NCBI GenBank assembly: GCA_964600785.1
Contig: CAZRKH010000088.1
Coordinates: 1-17,386, forward strand
Source of the DNA: M30B53 sp964600785
GTDB taxonomy: Bacteria; Planctomycetota; Planctomycetia; Pirellulales; UBA1268
Reading direction: 5' to 3'
Length of the DNA stretch: 17,386 nt
In this document: positions 6,950-14,404 of the stretch, piece after piece
How the letters are laid out: each line of letters opens with the position of its first letter
Position numbering within the stretch: the first letter of the stretch is position 1
Notes under the pieces: generated by a model
Told to the model about the DNA's origin: nothing
The model's input: the letters and a program-made list of their open reading frames with translations, nothing else
Databases searched by the model: none
Program-made: the position numbers and the translations under genes

Positions 6950-8437
6950 ATGGATCAGCTGATCGCGACGCTCTGGCAGTGGTGGCTCGTGCTCTGGCCG
7001 CACCTGCTCGGCTGGAGCGTGCTGGCGGTGACCCTCGTCGCCTCCTCCCATGCGATCCTCACCAAGCGAGACACCCGCTCGGCGATCGGCTGGGTGGGTC
7101 TGATCTGGCTCTCGCCGATCTTCGGGGCGATCGCCTACTCGATCCTGGGAGTCAATCGGATTCGCTCACGGGCCAGCCAGCTCAAGGCCGGGGCTGTCCG
7201 GATCACCCGCGAACTGCATGGCGTGGCGGCAAGCGAGCCGCGGCTGACTGAAGCGATCGGCCCCCCGCACGGCCCACTGCGGAGCCTGGAGAAGCTCGTG
7301 GGCGAGGTGACTGGCCGGCCCCTGACCGACGGCAACCGAATCGTGGCCCTGGCCGGCGGCGACGAGGCCTATCCCGCGATGCTCGAGGCGATCGCCTCGG
7401 CAAGCCGCAGCATCGCGGTGGGTAGCTACATTTTCGACAACGACCCGACAGGCAGAATCTTCGCCGACGCACTTGGCGAGGCGGTGGCCCGGGGGATCGA
7501 GGTTCGCGTGCTCATCGACGGCATCGGCTCGAGCTACACCTTCCCGTCGATCGTGGGCCGCCTGCGGCGGCGGGGCGTGCCGGTGGCCCGGTTTTTGCCG
7601 ACGGGCGTCCCCGTCTACTTTTCCTATGCCAACCTGAGAAACCATCGCAAGATCATGGTCGTCGACGGGAGGGTCGGATTTACCGGCGGACTCAACATCC
7701 GCAACGGCTGCTGGCTTTCGCGGAAGCCGCGGCACCCGGTTCACGACATGCACTTCCGGCTCGAGGGGCCGGTGGTGGCCCAGCTGCTGGAAATCTTTCT
7801 CGAAGACTGGGCCTTCGCCACCGGCGAGGCCCCGAGCGGACCGGCCTGGGACGCGGAGAGCACCCCGGCGGCCGATCCGCCGCAGGCGATGCTCGCCCGG
7901 GGCATCCGCTTCGGCCCCGACGACCCCGACATCGGACGGATCAAGCTCGTGCTCGTGGGGGCGCTTGCCGCGGCCCAGGAGAGCGTGCGGGTGATGACGC
8001 CCTACTTCCTGCCCGACGACGCCGTCTGCCAGGCCCTCGACGTGGCCGCGATGCGGGGCGTTCGCGTCGACATCGTGCTTCCGTCGCAGAACAATCTGGC
8101 GATGGTCGGCTGGGCCTCCACGGCCATGCTCTGGCAGGTGCTCGGCCGCGGCTGCCACGTCTGGCTGTCACCGCCGCCGTTCGACCACACCAAGCTGATG
8201 GTGGTCGATCGAAGCTGGGCCATGATCGGCAGCGGCAACTGGGACGAGCGGAGCATGCGGCTGAACTTCGAGTTCAACGTGGAGGTCTACCACCGCGGCT
8301 TCGCCGCCAGCCTCGACGACTTCGTCGCCGACCGCATCGCCGCCTCGCGGGAGACCACGCTTGCCGAGGTCGACGGCCGCAGCCTGCCGGTCAGGCTCCG
8401 CGATGGCGTGGCGCGGCTCTTCTCGCCCTACCTCTGA
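6950..8437 (+). CDS. cls: Cardiolipin synthase, two-HKD phospholipase D family
   Basis: Cardiolipin synthases of the bacterial ClsA type join two phosphatidylglycerol molecules into cardiolipin and glycerol at the inner membrane. The 495-residue protein has two N-terminal hydrophobic segments (about residues 10-33 and 40-62) followed by a cytoplasmic double PLD domain. The first HKD motif is NHRKIMVVDGRVGFTGGLN with His232, Lys234 and Asp239. The second is DHTKLMVVDRSWAMIGSGN with His413, Lys415 and Asp420. Both are complete, so the enzyme should be active. Architecture and length match ClsA, although the neighbouring EEP gene recalls the clsB locus. The ATG at 6950 gives a full N-terminus; no Shine-Dalgarno sequence precedes it. 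Some PLD family members have other specificities (phosphatidylserine or phosphatidylethanolamine), which cannot be excluded. Confidence 0.93.
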   Translation: MDQLIATLWQWWLVLWPHLLGWSVLAVTLVASSHAILTKRDTRSAIGWVGLIWLSPIFGAIAYSILGVNRIRSRASQLKAGAVRITRELHGVAASEPRLTEAIGPPHGPLRSLEKLVGEVTGRPLTDGNRIVALAGGDEAYPAMLEAIASASRSIAVGSYIFDNDPTGRIFADALGEAVARGIEVRVLIDGIGSSYTFPSIVGRLRRRGVPVARFLPTGVPVYFSYANLRNHRKIMVVDGRVGFTGGLNIRNGCWLSRKPRHPVHDMHFRLEGPVVAQLLEIFLEDWAFATGEAPSGPAWDAESTPAADPPQAMLARGIRFGPDDPDIGRIKLVLVGALAAAQESVRVMTPYFLPDDAVCQALDVAAMRGVRVDIVLPSQNNLAMVGWASTAMLWQVLGRGCHVWLSPPPFDHTKLMVVDRSWAMIGSGNWDERSMRLNFEFNVEVYHRGFAASLDDFVADRIAASRETTLAEVDGRSLPVRLRDGVARLFSPYL

Positions 8438-8457
8438 GGTGAGCGGCCAGCGGCGGC

Positions 8458-8486
8458 TTGAGCGGACCGGCCGTCGGGCGTAGATT
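8458..8486 (+). promoter_or_regulatory. Sigma-70-like promoter candidate for the mtnB operon
   Basis: TTGAGC (8458-8463) and TAGATT (8481-8486) are separated by 17 bases, each matching four of six consensus positions. The predicted start point near 8493 leaves a leader of about 20 bases containing GGGAG (8499-8503), 10 bases before the mtnB ATG. The flanking CGGCTTGA-CGG is nearly identical to that of the candidate promoter at 11882. Confidence 0.45.
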
Positions 8487-8513
8487 CGGAACTTTGACGG
8501 GAGTGTCCGCCGC

Positions 8514-9254
8514 ATGCAATTCGACAGATCGGCCGCCGCGTCAGCCCTGATCGGAATCGGACGGGAGTTTCACCGCCGCGGCTGGTCGCTGGGCACCAGC
8601 AGCAACTACAGCGTGGTCGCTTCCCGTGATCCGCTGGAACTGCTCGTAACCGCCAGCGGCAAGGACAAGTCGGCCCTCGGCGAGGAGGATTTCCTGCGGG
8701 TCGACGCCAACGGCGGCCTGCTCGCCGGTGAAGGCCCCGGCAAGGCGAGCGCCGAGACCATGCTGCACTGCATGATCGCGAGCGTGCTGCCCTGGGTGGG
8801 CGGCATCCTCCACACCCATTCGGTGTGGGGCACGGTCCTCTCGCGGGTCGACCTGCCCCGTGGCAGCCTCCGGATCGAGGGCTACGAGATGCTCAAGGGG
8901 CTCTCGAGCATCGAGACCCACGAGACGGCCGAGGAAGTGCCGATCTTCGCCAACAGCCAACGGATCGACGCTCTGGCCGATCAGATCCGGCTGCGGTTTC
9001 TCTCCCCGGAGTGGGGCGAGGGGTCGCGGCCGCCGTTCCACGGCTTTCTGCTTGCCGGCCACGGCCTCTACACCTGGGGACGCGACCTTGCCGAGGCACG
9101 CCGGCAGATCGAGATCTTCGAATTCCTCTTCGAGGTTGTCGCCCGCAGCCGCAGCTGGTCGGCCCAAAGCCTGCCGCTGCCCGGCGGGCAGCCGCGGCAG
9201 CAGTGGGCCGGCGGCGGGCCCGGCGGATATCATGACGTTCAGCAGCAGCAGTGA
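8514..9254 (+). CDS. mtnB: Methylthioribulose-1-phosphate dehydratase
   Basis: MtnB is a zinc-dependent class II aldolase-fold enzyme that dehydrates 5-methylthioribulose-1-phosphate to the 2,3-diketo compound in the methionine salvage pathway. Evidence includes GWSLGTSSNYSVV near the N-terminus, LVTASGKDKSAL, the catalytic-region KASAETMLHCMI with Glu81, the zinc ligands His100 and His102 in ILHTHSVWGTVLS, and the third zinc ligand His183 in LAGHGLYTWG. The segment IEGYEMLKGL is also typical. At 246 residues it is slightly longer than the usual 205-220, owing to a Gly/Gln-rich tail of about 25 residues that looks disordered. The start has GGGAG 10 bases upstream. It is the first gene of a run with mtnD (57 bases away) and mtnC. 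Confidence 0.95.
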   Translation: MQFDRSAAASALIGIGREFHRRGWSLGTSSNYSVVASRDPLELLVTASGKDKSALGEEDFLRVDANGGLLAGEGPGKASAETMLHCMIASVLPWVGGILHTHSVWGTVLSRVDLPRGSLRIEGYEMLKGLSSIETHETAEEVPIFANSQRIDALADQIRLRFLSPEWGEGSRPPFHGFLLAGHGLYTWGRDLAEARRQIEIFEFLFEVVARSRSWSAQSLPLPGGQPRQQWAGGGPGGYHDVQQQQ

Positions 9255-9311
9255 TCTGGACATTCAGGCCAGTTTTCTACGAGAAAAATCGCATTCCGGG
9301 AGGCGACAGCG

Positions 9312-9869
9312 ATGGCAATTGTGACCGTACCGGCCGAGGCCCGCCGCATCACCGCGGCCGACGAGATCCGCGACTTCCTTGCCTCGCGGGGGCTCGAGTT
9401 CGAGCAGTGGCCCCTCGCAGACCGCGTCGATCCTGCCGCCGATGCCGAGCGGATTCTCGAGGCCTACGCCCCCGAGATCGACGAACTCAAGGCCCGCGGC
9501 GGCTTCGTGACCGCCGACGTGATCGACGTGCGTCCCGAGACTCCGGGGCTCGACGGGATGCTCGAGAAGTTCAACAAGGAACATACCCACACCGAGGACG
9601 AGGTCCGCTTCACGCTGCAGGGCCGGGGGGTCTTCCACATCAACCCGGTGGAGCATCCGGTGTTTGCCATCGAGGTGCATGCCGGCGACCTGATCAGCGT
9701 GCCCGCCGGCACGAGGCACTGGTTCGATCTCTGCGGCGACCGTCGGATCAGGGCGATCCGGCTCTTCCAAGAGACCAGTGGCTGGACTCCCCACTACGTC
9801 GCCGACGCGGTCCATGCCGGCTACGAGCCGCTCTGCCTGGGCCCGGCCTGGGTGGAGCCGCAGCGATGA
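9312..9869 (+). CDS. mtnD: Acireductone dioxygenase
   Basis: MtnD oxidises the acireductone intermediate of methionine salvage with O2. With iron it yields the 2-keto precursor of methionine plus formate; with nickel an off-pathway product plus CO. The protein is a small cupin of 185 residues, normal for the family. Metal ligands are visible as His91, His93 and Glu97 in EHTHTEDEVRF and His136 in VPAGTRHWFDL, with the LQGRGVFHI strand between them. The ATG at 9312 is preceded at 8 bases by a strong GGGAGG. Metal identity cannot be read from sequence. The order mtnB-mtnD-mtnC suggests cotranscription. Confidence 0.96.
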   Translation: MAIVTVPAEARRITAADEIRDFLASRGLEFEQWPLADRVDPAADAERILEAYAPEIDELKARGGFVTADVIDVRPETPGLDGMLEKFNKEHTHTEDEVRFTLQGRGVFHINPVEHPVFAIEVHAGDLISVPAGTRHWFDLCGDRRIRAIRLFQETSGWTPHYVADAVHAGYEPLCLGPAWVEPQR

Positions 9870-9912
9870 GCCTCGGCCAAGGCGGCGTGGCTGGCGGGGG
9901 GGAAAACCGGCA

Positions 9913-10617
9913 GTGGTAGTCTTTGACGGTGAGGGAATCCTGCTCGATGTGGAGGGCACGACCTCCTCGATCGCCTTTGTCCACGAAACCCTCTTCGGCT
10001 TCGCCCGGGACCACATGCCGGAGTTTCTCGCCGGCCACGGCGAGGAGCCCCGCGTGGCCGAACTCGTCGCATGTATCGTCGCCGAGGCGGACCGGCTGGC
10101 GGTGGAATCGGACGGCCCGGGCGATGCCGCCGCCGCGGCGGCCGAACTGATGGCCAGCGACGCGAAGTTCGGCCCGCTGAAGGAACTGCAGGGCATGGTC
10201 TGGCGGCAGGGGTTTGAATCGGGGGAACTCGTGGCCCATCTTTTTGACGACGTGCCTCCGGCCCTCGCCCGCTGGCGGGACGCCGGCCTCGACGTGCGGA
10301 TCTTTTCCTCCGGGTCGGTCGAGGCCCAGAGGCTGTTCTTCGCCCACACCGGCGCCGGCGATCTCTCCGGCCTGCTGCGGGGCCACTACGACACCACGAC
10401 CGGAGCGAAGCGCGATCCGGAGAGCTACCGACGAATCGCGGCCGACTACGGCTGCGAGCCGCGGAAGATCCTCTTCGTGAGCGATGTCGTTGACGAGCTC
10501 GACGCCGCCCGCGCCGCCGGCATGGCCACGGCCCTCGCCGTGCGGCCCGGCAATCCTCCGGCTGAAGCCGCGACCACCCACGAGCCGATCCACTCCTTCG
10601 ACGACATCGTTTCCTGA
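9913..10617 (+). CDS. mtnC: Acireductone synthase (enolase-phosphatase E1)
   Basis: MtnC is a bifunctional HAD-superfamily enzyme that enolises the diketo phosphate made by MtnB and removes its phosphate, giving acireductone for MtnD. Motif I is LLDVEGTTSSIAFVH (Asp12 and Glu14). Motif II is IFSSGS (Ser132-Ser135). The conserved Lys166 sits in TTGAKRDPESY, and motif III is FVSDVVDELDAA with Asp191. I chose the GTG at 9913, giving 234 residues. The frame is open further upstream inside mtnD, but that reading would add about 45 Arg/Pro-rich residues unlike the family. A G-rich run lies 10 bases upstream of the GTG. The DGEG insertion between start and motif I is slightly longer than in typical homologues. 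The gene follows mtnD by 43 bases. Confidence 0.93.
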   Translation: MVVFDGEGILLDVEGTTSSIAFVHETLFGFARDHMPEFLAGHGEEPRVAELVACIVAEADRLAVESDGPGDAAAAAAELMASDAKFGPLKELQGMVWRQGFESGELVAHLFDDVPPALARWRDAGLDVRIFSSGSVEAQRLFFAHTGAGDLSGLLRGHYDTTTGAKRDPESYRRIAADYGCEPRKILFVSDVVDELDAARAAGMATALAVRPGNPPAEAATTHEPIHSFDDIVS

Positions 10618-10631
10618 CAGGCCGGCCGCGG

Positions 10632-11864
10632 ATGCCCGTTCCCCCAGATCGCCACGACCCATCCTGTTCGTCGATCCGCTGCGGGGCGGGTTTCTCGATT
10701 GCAGGGTCCCTCGAGGAGGCTCTCGCCGAGGCGATTGCCCAGGCCCGCGGCAGGCTCGACGGACCGGCCGACCTGGCCGTTGTCTTCATCTCGGCGGCCC
10801 ACGTCGCGGCCCGGGCCGCCTTCGAGGGGCTCGCCGAAATCCTCGGCGGCGACCCGGCACCGGTGATCATTGGAGGCACCGTCGAGGGCGTGCTCGGCGG
10901 GGACAGGGAGCAGGAGCGGGGCCCGGGCGTGGTGGTCTGGCTGGCGCGACTGCCCGGTGCCGTGATCACCCCGATGGCCTTGGAATACCGCCAGACCGCC
11001 GACGGCGGCACCTTCACCGGATGGCCCGCCGAACTCGACGGCCGCTGGCCCGAGGGTGCCACGCTGCTCTTGGTGGCCGACCCCTTTTCCTTTCCTGTCG
11101 ACCGGCTGATCGAGCGGCTCGAGGACGACCAGCCGGGTGTGCCCTTGGTTGGCGGGATGCTCAGCGGTGGGTCGGCCCCCGGGGAGAACACGCTTGTCAT
11201 GAACGGCCGCACCTACGATGGCGGCGGCGTGGGGGTGCTCGTCGGCGGCGGGGTGCGGGTGCGGGCGGTGGTCTCCCAGGGATGCCGCCCGATCGGCCGG
11301 CCCTTCGTGATCACCCGGGCCGAGGAAAACCTGATCCACGAACTCGGGGGCCGTCCGGCTCTCGAGCAGCTGCGGGAAATCTTCGGCACCCTCGATGAGT
11401 CGGACCAGCGGCTCGTCCGCCACTCGCTGCACCTCGGCCGCGTGGCCAGCGAATACCAGGAATCCTTCGAACAGGGCGACTTCCTCGTCCGCAACGTGAT
11501 CGGGGCCGACCCGGAATCGGGCGTGATCGCGGTGGCCGACACAGTCCGCGTAGGACAGACCGTGCAGTTCCATGTCCGCGATGCCCAGACAGCTCACGAG
11601 GATCTCGTGGGCCTGCTCGACCGGGCGGCGGCGAAAGGCTCACCGGCCGGGGCGCTGGTCTTCACCTGCAACGGCCGCGGTCGCCGGCTCTTCGACGAGC
11701 CCCATCACGATGCCTCGGTCCTGCAGCGGCATTTTGCCCAGCTCCCCGCGGCCGGCTTCTTCGCCCAGGGCGAGATTGGCCCGATCGGCAACCGCAACTG
11801 CCTGCATGGATTTACCGCCAGCATCGCCCTCTTCGAGCAGGCCGAGGGCGGCGGCCCCGTCTGA
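10632..11864 (+). CDS. FIST domain-containing protein (putative small-ligand sensor)
   Basis: The 410-residue protein has the two-part FIST arrangement. A FIST_N region at about residues 25-215 includes ADLAVVFISAAH, the VIIGGTVEGVLGG strand-turn, and VPLVGGMLSGGSAPGENTLVMNG. A FIST_C region at about 225-395 includes CRPIGRPFVITRAEENLIHELGGRPALEQL, GDFLVRNVIG, FHVRDAQTAHEDL, ALVFTCNGRGRRLF and GFFAQGEIGPIG. FIST domains are proposed to bind small ligands such as amino acids; they are often fused to signalling modules, but this protein is stand-alone. No signal peptide or membrane segment is visible. It starts 14 bases after mtnC, so it is probably in the same transcript, which raises the possibility that it senses methionine or a salvage intermediate. 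That link is inference. Confidence 0.88.
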   Translation: MPVPPDRHDPSCSSIRCGAGFSIAGSLEEALAEAIAQARGRLDGPADLAVVFISAAHVAARAAFEGLAEILGGDPAPVIIGGTVEGVLGGDREQERGPGVVVWLARLPGAVITPMALEYRQTADGGTFTGWPAELDGRWPEGATLLLVADPFSFPVDRLIERLEDDQPGVPLVGGMLSGGSAPGENTLVMNGRTYDGGGVGVLVGGGVRVRAVVSQGCRPIGRPFVITRAEENLIHELGGRPALEQLREIFGTLDESDQRLVRHSLHLGRVASEYQESFEQGDFLVRNVIGADPESGVIAVADTVRVGQTVQFHVRDAQTAHEDLVGLLDRAAAKGSPAGALVFTCNGRGRRLFDEPHHDASVLQRHFAQLPAAGFFAQGEIGPIGNRNCLHGFTASIALFEQAEGGGPV

Positions 11865-11881
11865 GCGGCCCGGGACCCGGC

Positions 11882-11910
11882 TTGACCGGCCCGCACCGGC
11901 TCCCTAGCCT
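11882..11910 (+). promoter_or_regulatory. Sigma-70-like promoter candidate for the lipoprotein gene
   Basis: TTGACC (11882-11887, five of six consensus bases) and TAGCCT (11905-11910, weak) are 17 bases apart. They lie in the 111-base gap upstream of the lipoprotein ATG. The flanking CGGCTTGACCGG closely matches the element upstream of mtnB (CGGCTTGAGCGG). Confidence 0.4.
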
Positions 11911-11975
11911 CTCGCCCTCACGACAGGCGGGCACGAATCGCGGGGCTCACGCCCGGCAACGCTTCCGGAGGTTTC

Positions 11976-12299
11976 ATGCGACCTGTCTCCCGCACGATGG
12001 CGGCCCTGTGTGCCATCACCACGATGCTCTGTTTCGGCTGCGCCTCCCACCGCAACGCCGCCAACAGCTACGGCTATGCCCCGCCGATGGCCCCACCGGT
12101 CTACTCGCAGCCCGCCAACGGCCAGCTGCCCGTGCAGCCGGTGGGCACCGTCGCGCCGCCGGTGGTGAGCGGCCCGCCGCCGGTCGCCGGCGGCGCCGTC
12201 GCCCAGCCGATGGCCGCGGGCATGCCGGCCTGTCCGCCGGGGACCGTTCCGGTGCAGCAGGGCATGATCGCCGCCCCGACAACCCAGCCGTGCCCCTGA
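11976..12299 (+). CDS. Small proline-rich putative lipoprotein
   Basis: A 107-residue protein of unknown function. The first 21 residues form a lipoprotein-type signal peptide with positive residues (Arg2, Arg6), a hydrophobic core and a lipobox ending LCFGC, so Cys22 would be the lipidated first residue of the mature protein. The remainder is low-complexity and rich in Pro, Ala, Gly, Val and Gln. It has PP repeats and a tail with two cysteines (MPACPPG and QPCP), and is probably extended and disordered. GGAGG lies 4 bases before the ATG. The gene appears to be monocistronic, between the FIST gene and the PKS cassette. It may be a lineage-specific cell-envelope protein; I recognise no domain. 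Confidence 0.8.
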   Translation: MRPVSRTMAALCAITTMLCFGCASHRNAANSYGYAPPMAPPVYSQPANGQLPVQPVGTVAPPVVSGPPPVAGGAVAQPMAAGMPACPPGTVPVQQGMIAAPTTQPCP

Positions 12300-12322
12300 G
12301 CCGCCAGGGAACAATCGTCGCG

Positions 12323-12385
12323 GGTCGCCGGCGGGAATCACAGACTGTGGAAGAAGTCTGCCGCCGCAGGACGCGACCGGCGACC
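12323..12385 (+). promoter_or_regulatory. Competing inverted repeats upstream of the PKS cassette
   Basis: Three helices can be drawn. The outer helix GGTCGCCGG (12323-12331) with CCGGCGACC (12377-12385) is 9 perfect pairs. CGGCGG (12329-12334) with CCGCCG (12361-12366) is 6 perfect pairs. CAGACT (12341-12346) with AGTCTG (12355-12360) is 6 perfect pairs around an 8-base loop. The second and third stack apart from a 6-base left bulge. The outer helix shares bases 12329-12331 with the second, so the two exclude each other. The region lies between the lipoprotein stop and the methyltransferase start. There is no T-run, so it is not a classical terminator. It may be a leader RNA or chance GC pairing. 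Confidence 0.35.
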
Positions 12386-12485
12386 GCCAAAAACCTCGGC
12401 TTTCGGGGGAGTCGCTTACGTGGGCATTGTTCGCCCGCGTCCGTGGGCAGGGGGCCATGGAGGGCTTTTTCCACGGGCGGATAGA

Positions 12486-13208
12486 ATGCGGGATATGGTT
12501 TCCTGGTCGCTGCCCCGCACCTGCCGCGCCGAACTGATGGACGATCCGGCCCTGCCGGAGGCGGACCACCTCCAGGCCCTCGACGCCCTGGCCACGATCA
12601 ACGCGGTCAGCCGGACCGCCGCCGCGATGGCCGCAGAGATTGCGGTGATCGCCCCGCGAGGACCGCTGGAGGTCGCCGACCTCGCCTGCGGCGGGGGTGA
12701 CGTGACCGTTGGGGTCGCCCGGCAGCTACGGCGTCGCGGAATCGAAGCCCGCGTTGTGGGCTACGACCTCAGCCCGCGGGCGGTCCTCAGGGCTCGCGAG
12801 GCGAGCCATGGTGAGCCGGCTGTCTCCTTCAGCACCCGCGACCTCGCGGCCGAGGGCTGCCCGCCGTGCGATGTCGCGATCTCGTCGCTCTTCTTCCATC
12901 ACCTCGACGACGCGGCTGTCACGTCGCTCTTGGCAAGCGTCGCACGCACCGCTCGCGCGGGACTGGTCGCCTCCGACCTGCTTCGCAGCCGTGGCGGGCT
13001 GCTGCTGGCCTGGCTGGGCACGCACCTGCTGGCCCGCTCGAGCGTGGCCCGCGTCGACGGTCCGCGGTCGGTGCATGCGGCACGCACGCTCCCGGAGTAT
13101 CGACAGCTCTGCCGCGATGCGGGCCTGCACGCCGCCACGGTGCGGCCGGTCTGGCCGGCCCGGGCCACGATCCGCTGGACCCGTCGACCCGGGGAGGGCG
13201 AGCGATGA
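12486..13208 (+). CDS. Class I SAM-dependent methyltransferase of the PKS cassette
   Basis: A protein of about 240 residues with a Rossmann-type SAM-binding fold. Motif I is DLACGGGDV (residues 65-73), followed by the acidic loop VVGYDLS, the motif II-like CDVAISSLFFHHLDD, and a C-terminal half with LPEYRQLCRDAGL. The N-terminal block RAELMDDPALPEADHLQALDALATIN is, as I recall it, characteristic of methyltransferases beside type III PKS genes. The start is uncertain: ATGs at 12486 and 12495 are both possible, and the frame stays open to 12420. No strong Shine-Dalgarno is present; a TAGAAT hexamer at 12482-12487 overlaps the first ATG. The stop overlaps the next ATG (ATGA), so translation is coupled. 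It probably O- or C-methylates the polyketide made by the PKS two genes downstream; this is inferred from context. Confidence 0.85.
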   Translation: MRDMVSWSLPRTCRAELMDDPALPEADHLQALDALATINAVSRTAAAMAAEIAVIAPRGPLEVADLACGGGDVTVGVARQLRRRGIEARVVGYDLSPRAVLRAREASHGEPAVSFSTRDLAAEGCPPCDVAISSLFFHHLDDAAVTSLLASVARTARAGLVASDLLRSRGGLLLAWLGTHLLARSSVARVDGPRSVHAARTLPEYRQLCRDAGLHAATVRPVWPARATIRWTRRPGEGER

Positions 13209-14404
13209 GCGGCAGTTCCGCGCAACCGATCGGTCGAGCCATGACCGCCACGATGGCCGCCGAGCGACGCTGGCAGGTGCTGGTCATCGGCGGAGGACCG
13301 GCGGGGGCCGCCTGCGGGCTGGTGCTGGCCCGGGCCGGGCTGGAGGTCGCGATCATCGAACGCAGCCGGATGCCCCGCGGCAAACTCTGCGGCTGCTGTC
13401 TCTCGCCACGGGCTGTTGACGAACTTGCCGGGCTGGGTCTGGGCGACCCTCGCGGCAGCCTCGGCGCGGTGCCGCTGCACGATGTCACGCTCGTTGCCGG
13501 CCGCCAGCGTGTCACGCTGCCGATGCCCGGCGGCATGAGCCTCTCGCGAAACCGGCTCGACGCCTCGCTTGTGGGCCGGGCGGTCGAGCAGGGCTGCTCT
13601 CTGGTGGCGGAAACGACCGCCACGGGGATTGCCGAGTCGGCCGGCGGCGTGGAGATCGCCTGTCGCACCGCCGCCGACCCCTCCCGACCCGAGGCGAGGG
13701 CCACCCTCGAGGCGGAGTGCGTGGTGCTCGCCAGCGGCCTTGCCAACTCCGTCCGGCTTTCCGGGGCCTCAGGGATCGCCCTTCGCCGGCCGGCGGCGGA
13801 CAGCCGCATGGGGCTGGGGGCGACCTTCGCCGCCGAAGCGATGCCGCTGCCCGAAGGTGAGTTGCGGATGTCGGTCGGCCGGGGAGGCTACTGCGGCATC
13901 GTGCGTCTGGAGGATGGGCGGATCGATGTGGCGGCCGCGGTCGATCCCCGGCGGGTTCGCGAAGCAGGCCCCGCCGACACGCTCCGCCGCCTGCTCGAGG
14001 AGGCGGGGCTCTCGCCGCCGTCGATCGATCCACGCGAGGTGCGGGGAACCCCCGCGATGACTCACACGAGCCTGCGGGCGGCCGGGCGGATCTTCCGCAC
14101 CGGCGATGCGGCCGGCTACGTCGAACCGTTCACCGGCGAGGGGATCGGCTGGGCGTTGTGCGGGGGGAGGCTGCTGGCCGAAGCGATCGCGGCGGCCACC
14201 GACGAAGGCGGCCTCGACCTGGCCGCCGCCGCGGCGAGGTATGTCCGGCGGCACGACGCGGCCCTGGCCGCGGCACGGCGACGCTGCCGGCTGGTGACGA
14301 TGGCCCTCCGCTGGCCGCCGCTTTTGGAATTGGCGGTGCGAGGCATGGCGGTGGCCCCGCGGCGGGCCGCCCCGCTGGTGCGGCTCGTGACGGGAGCGGC
14401 CTGA
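13205..14404 (+). CDS. FAD-dependent oxidoreductase, geranylgeranyl reductase-like
   Basis: A 399-residue flavoprotein of the p-hydroxybenzoate hydroxylase / geranylgeranyl reductase superfamily. The N-terminal dinucleotide-binding motif is VLVIGGGPAGAACGLVLA (Gly29 to Gly34), with the acidic Glu52 ending the second strand. A Cys-rich block KLCGCCLSPRAV (residues 60-71) follows, where many relatives have CG-x-GL or similar. The second FAD motif is GDAAGYVEPFTGEGIGWAL with Asp301. Members reduce isoprenoid double bonds or hydroxylate aromatic rings; the sequence does not settle which. The ATG at 13205 overlaps the methyltransferase stop; later ATGs (codons 13 and 17) are also possible starts. 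Its stop overlaps the PKS start (TGATG). It probably oxidises or reduces the polyketide product. Confidence 0.88.
   Translation: MSGSSAQPIGRAMTATMAAERRWQVLVIGGGPAGAACGLVLARAGLEVAIIERSRMPRGKLCGCCLSPRAVDELAGLGLGDPRGSLGAVPLHDVTLVAGRQRVTLPMPGGMSLSRNRLDASLVGRAVEQGCSLVAETTATGIAESAGGVEIACRTAADPSRPEARATLEAECVVLASGLANSVRLSGASGIALRRPAADSRMGLGATFAAEAMPLPEGELRMSVGRGGYCGIVRLEDGRIDVAAAVDPRRVREAGPADTLRRLLEEAGLSPPSIDPREVRGTPAMTHTSLRAAGRIFRTGDAAGYVEPFTGEGIGWALCGGRLLAEAIAAATDEGGLDLAAAAARYVRRHDAALAAARRRCRLVTMALRWPPLLELAVRGMAVAPRRAAPLVRLVTGAA

Noticed and set aside
9778..9912. Upstream extension of the mtnC frame into mtnD
   Set aside because: The added residues are Arg/Pro-rich shadow of mtnD coding; the GTG at 9913 gives the normal family N-terminus.
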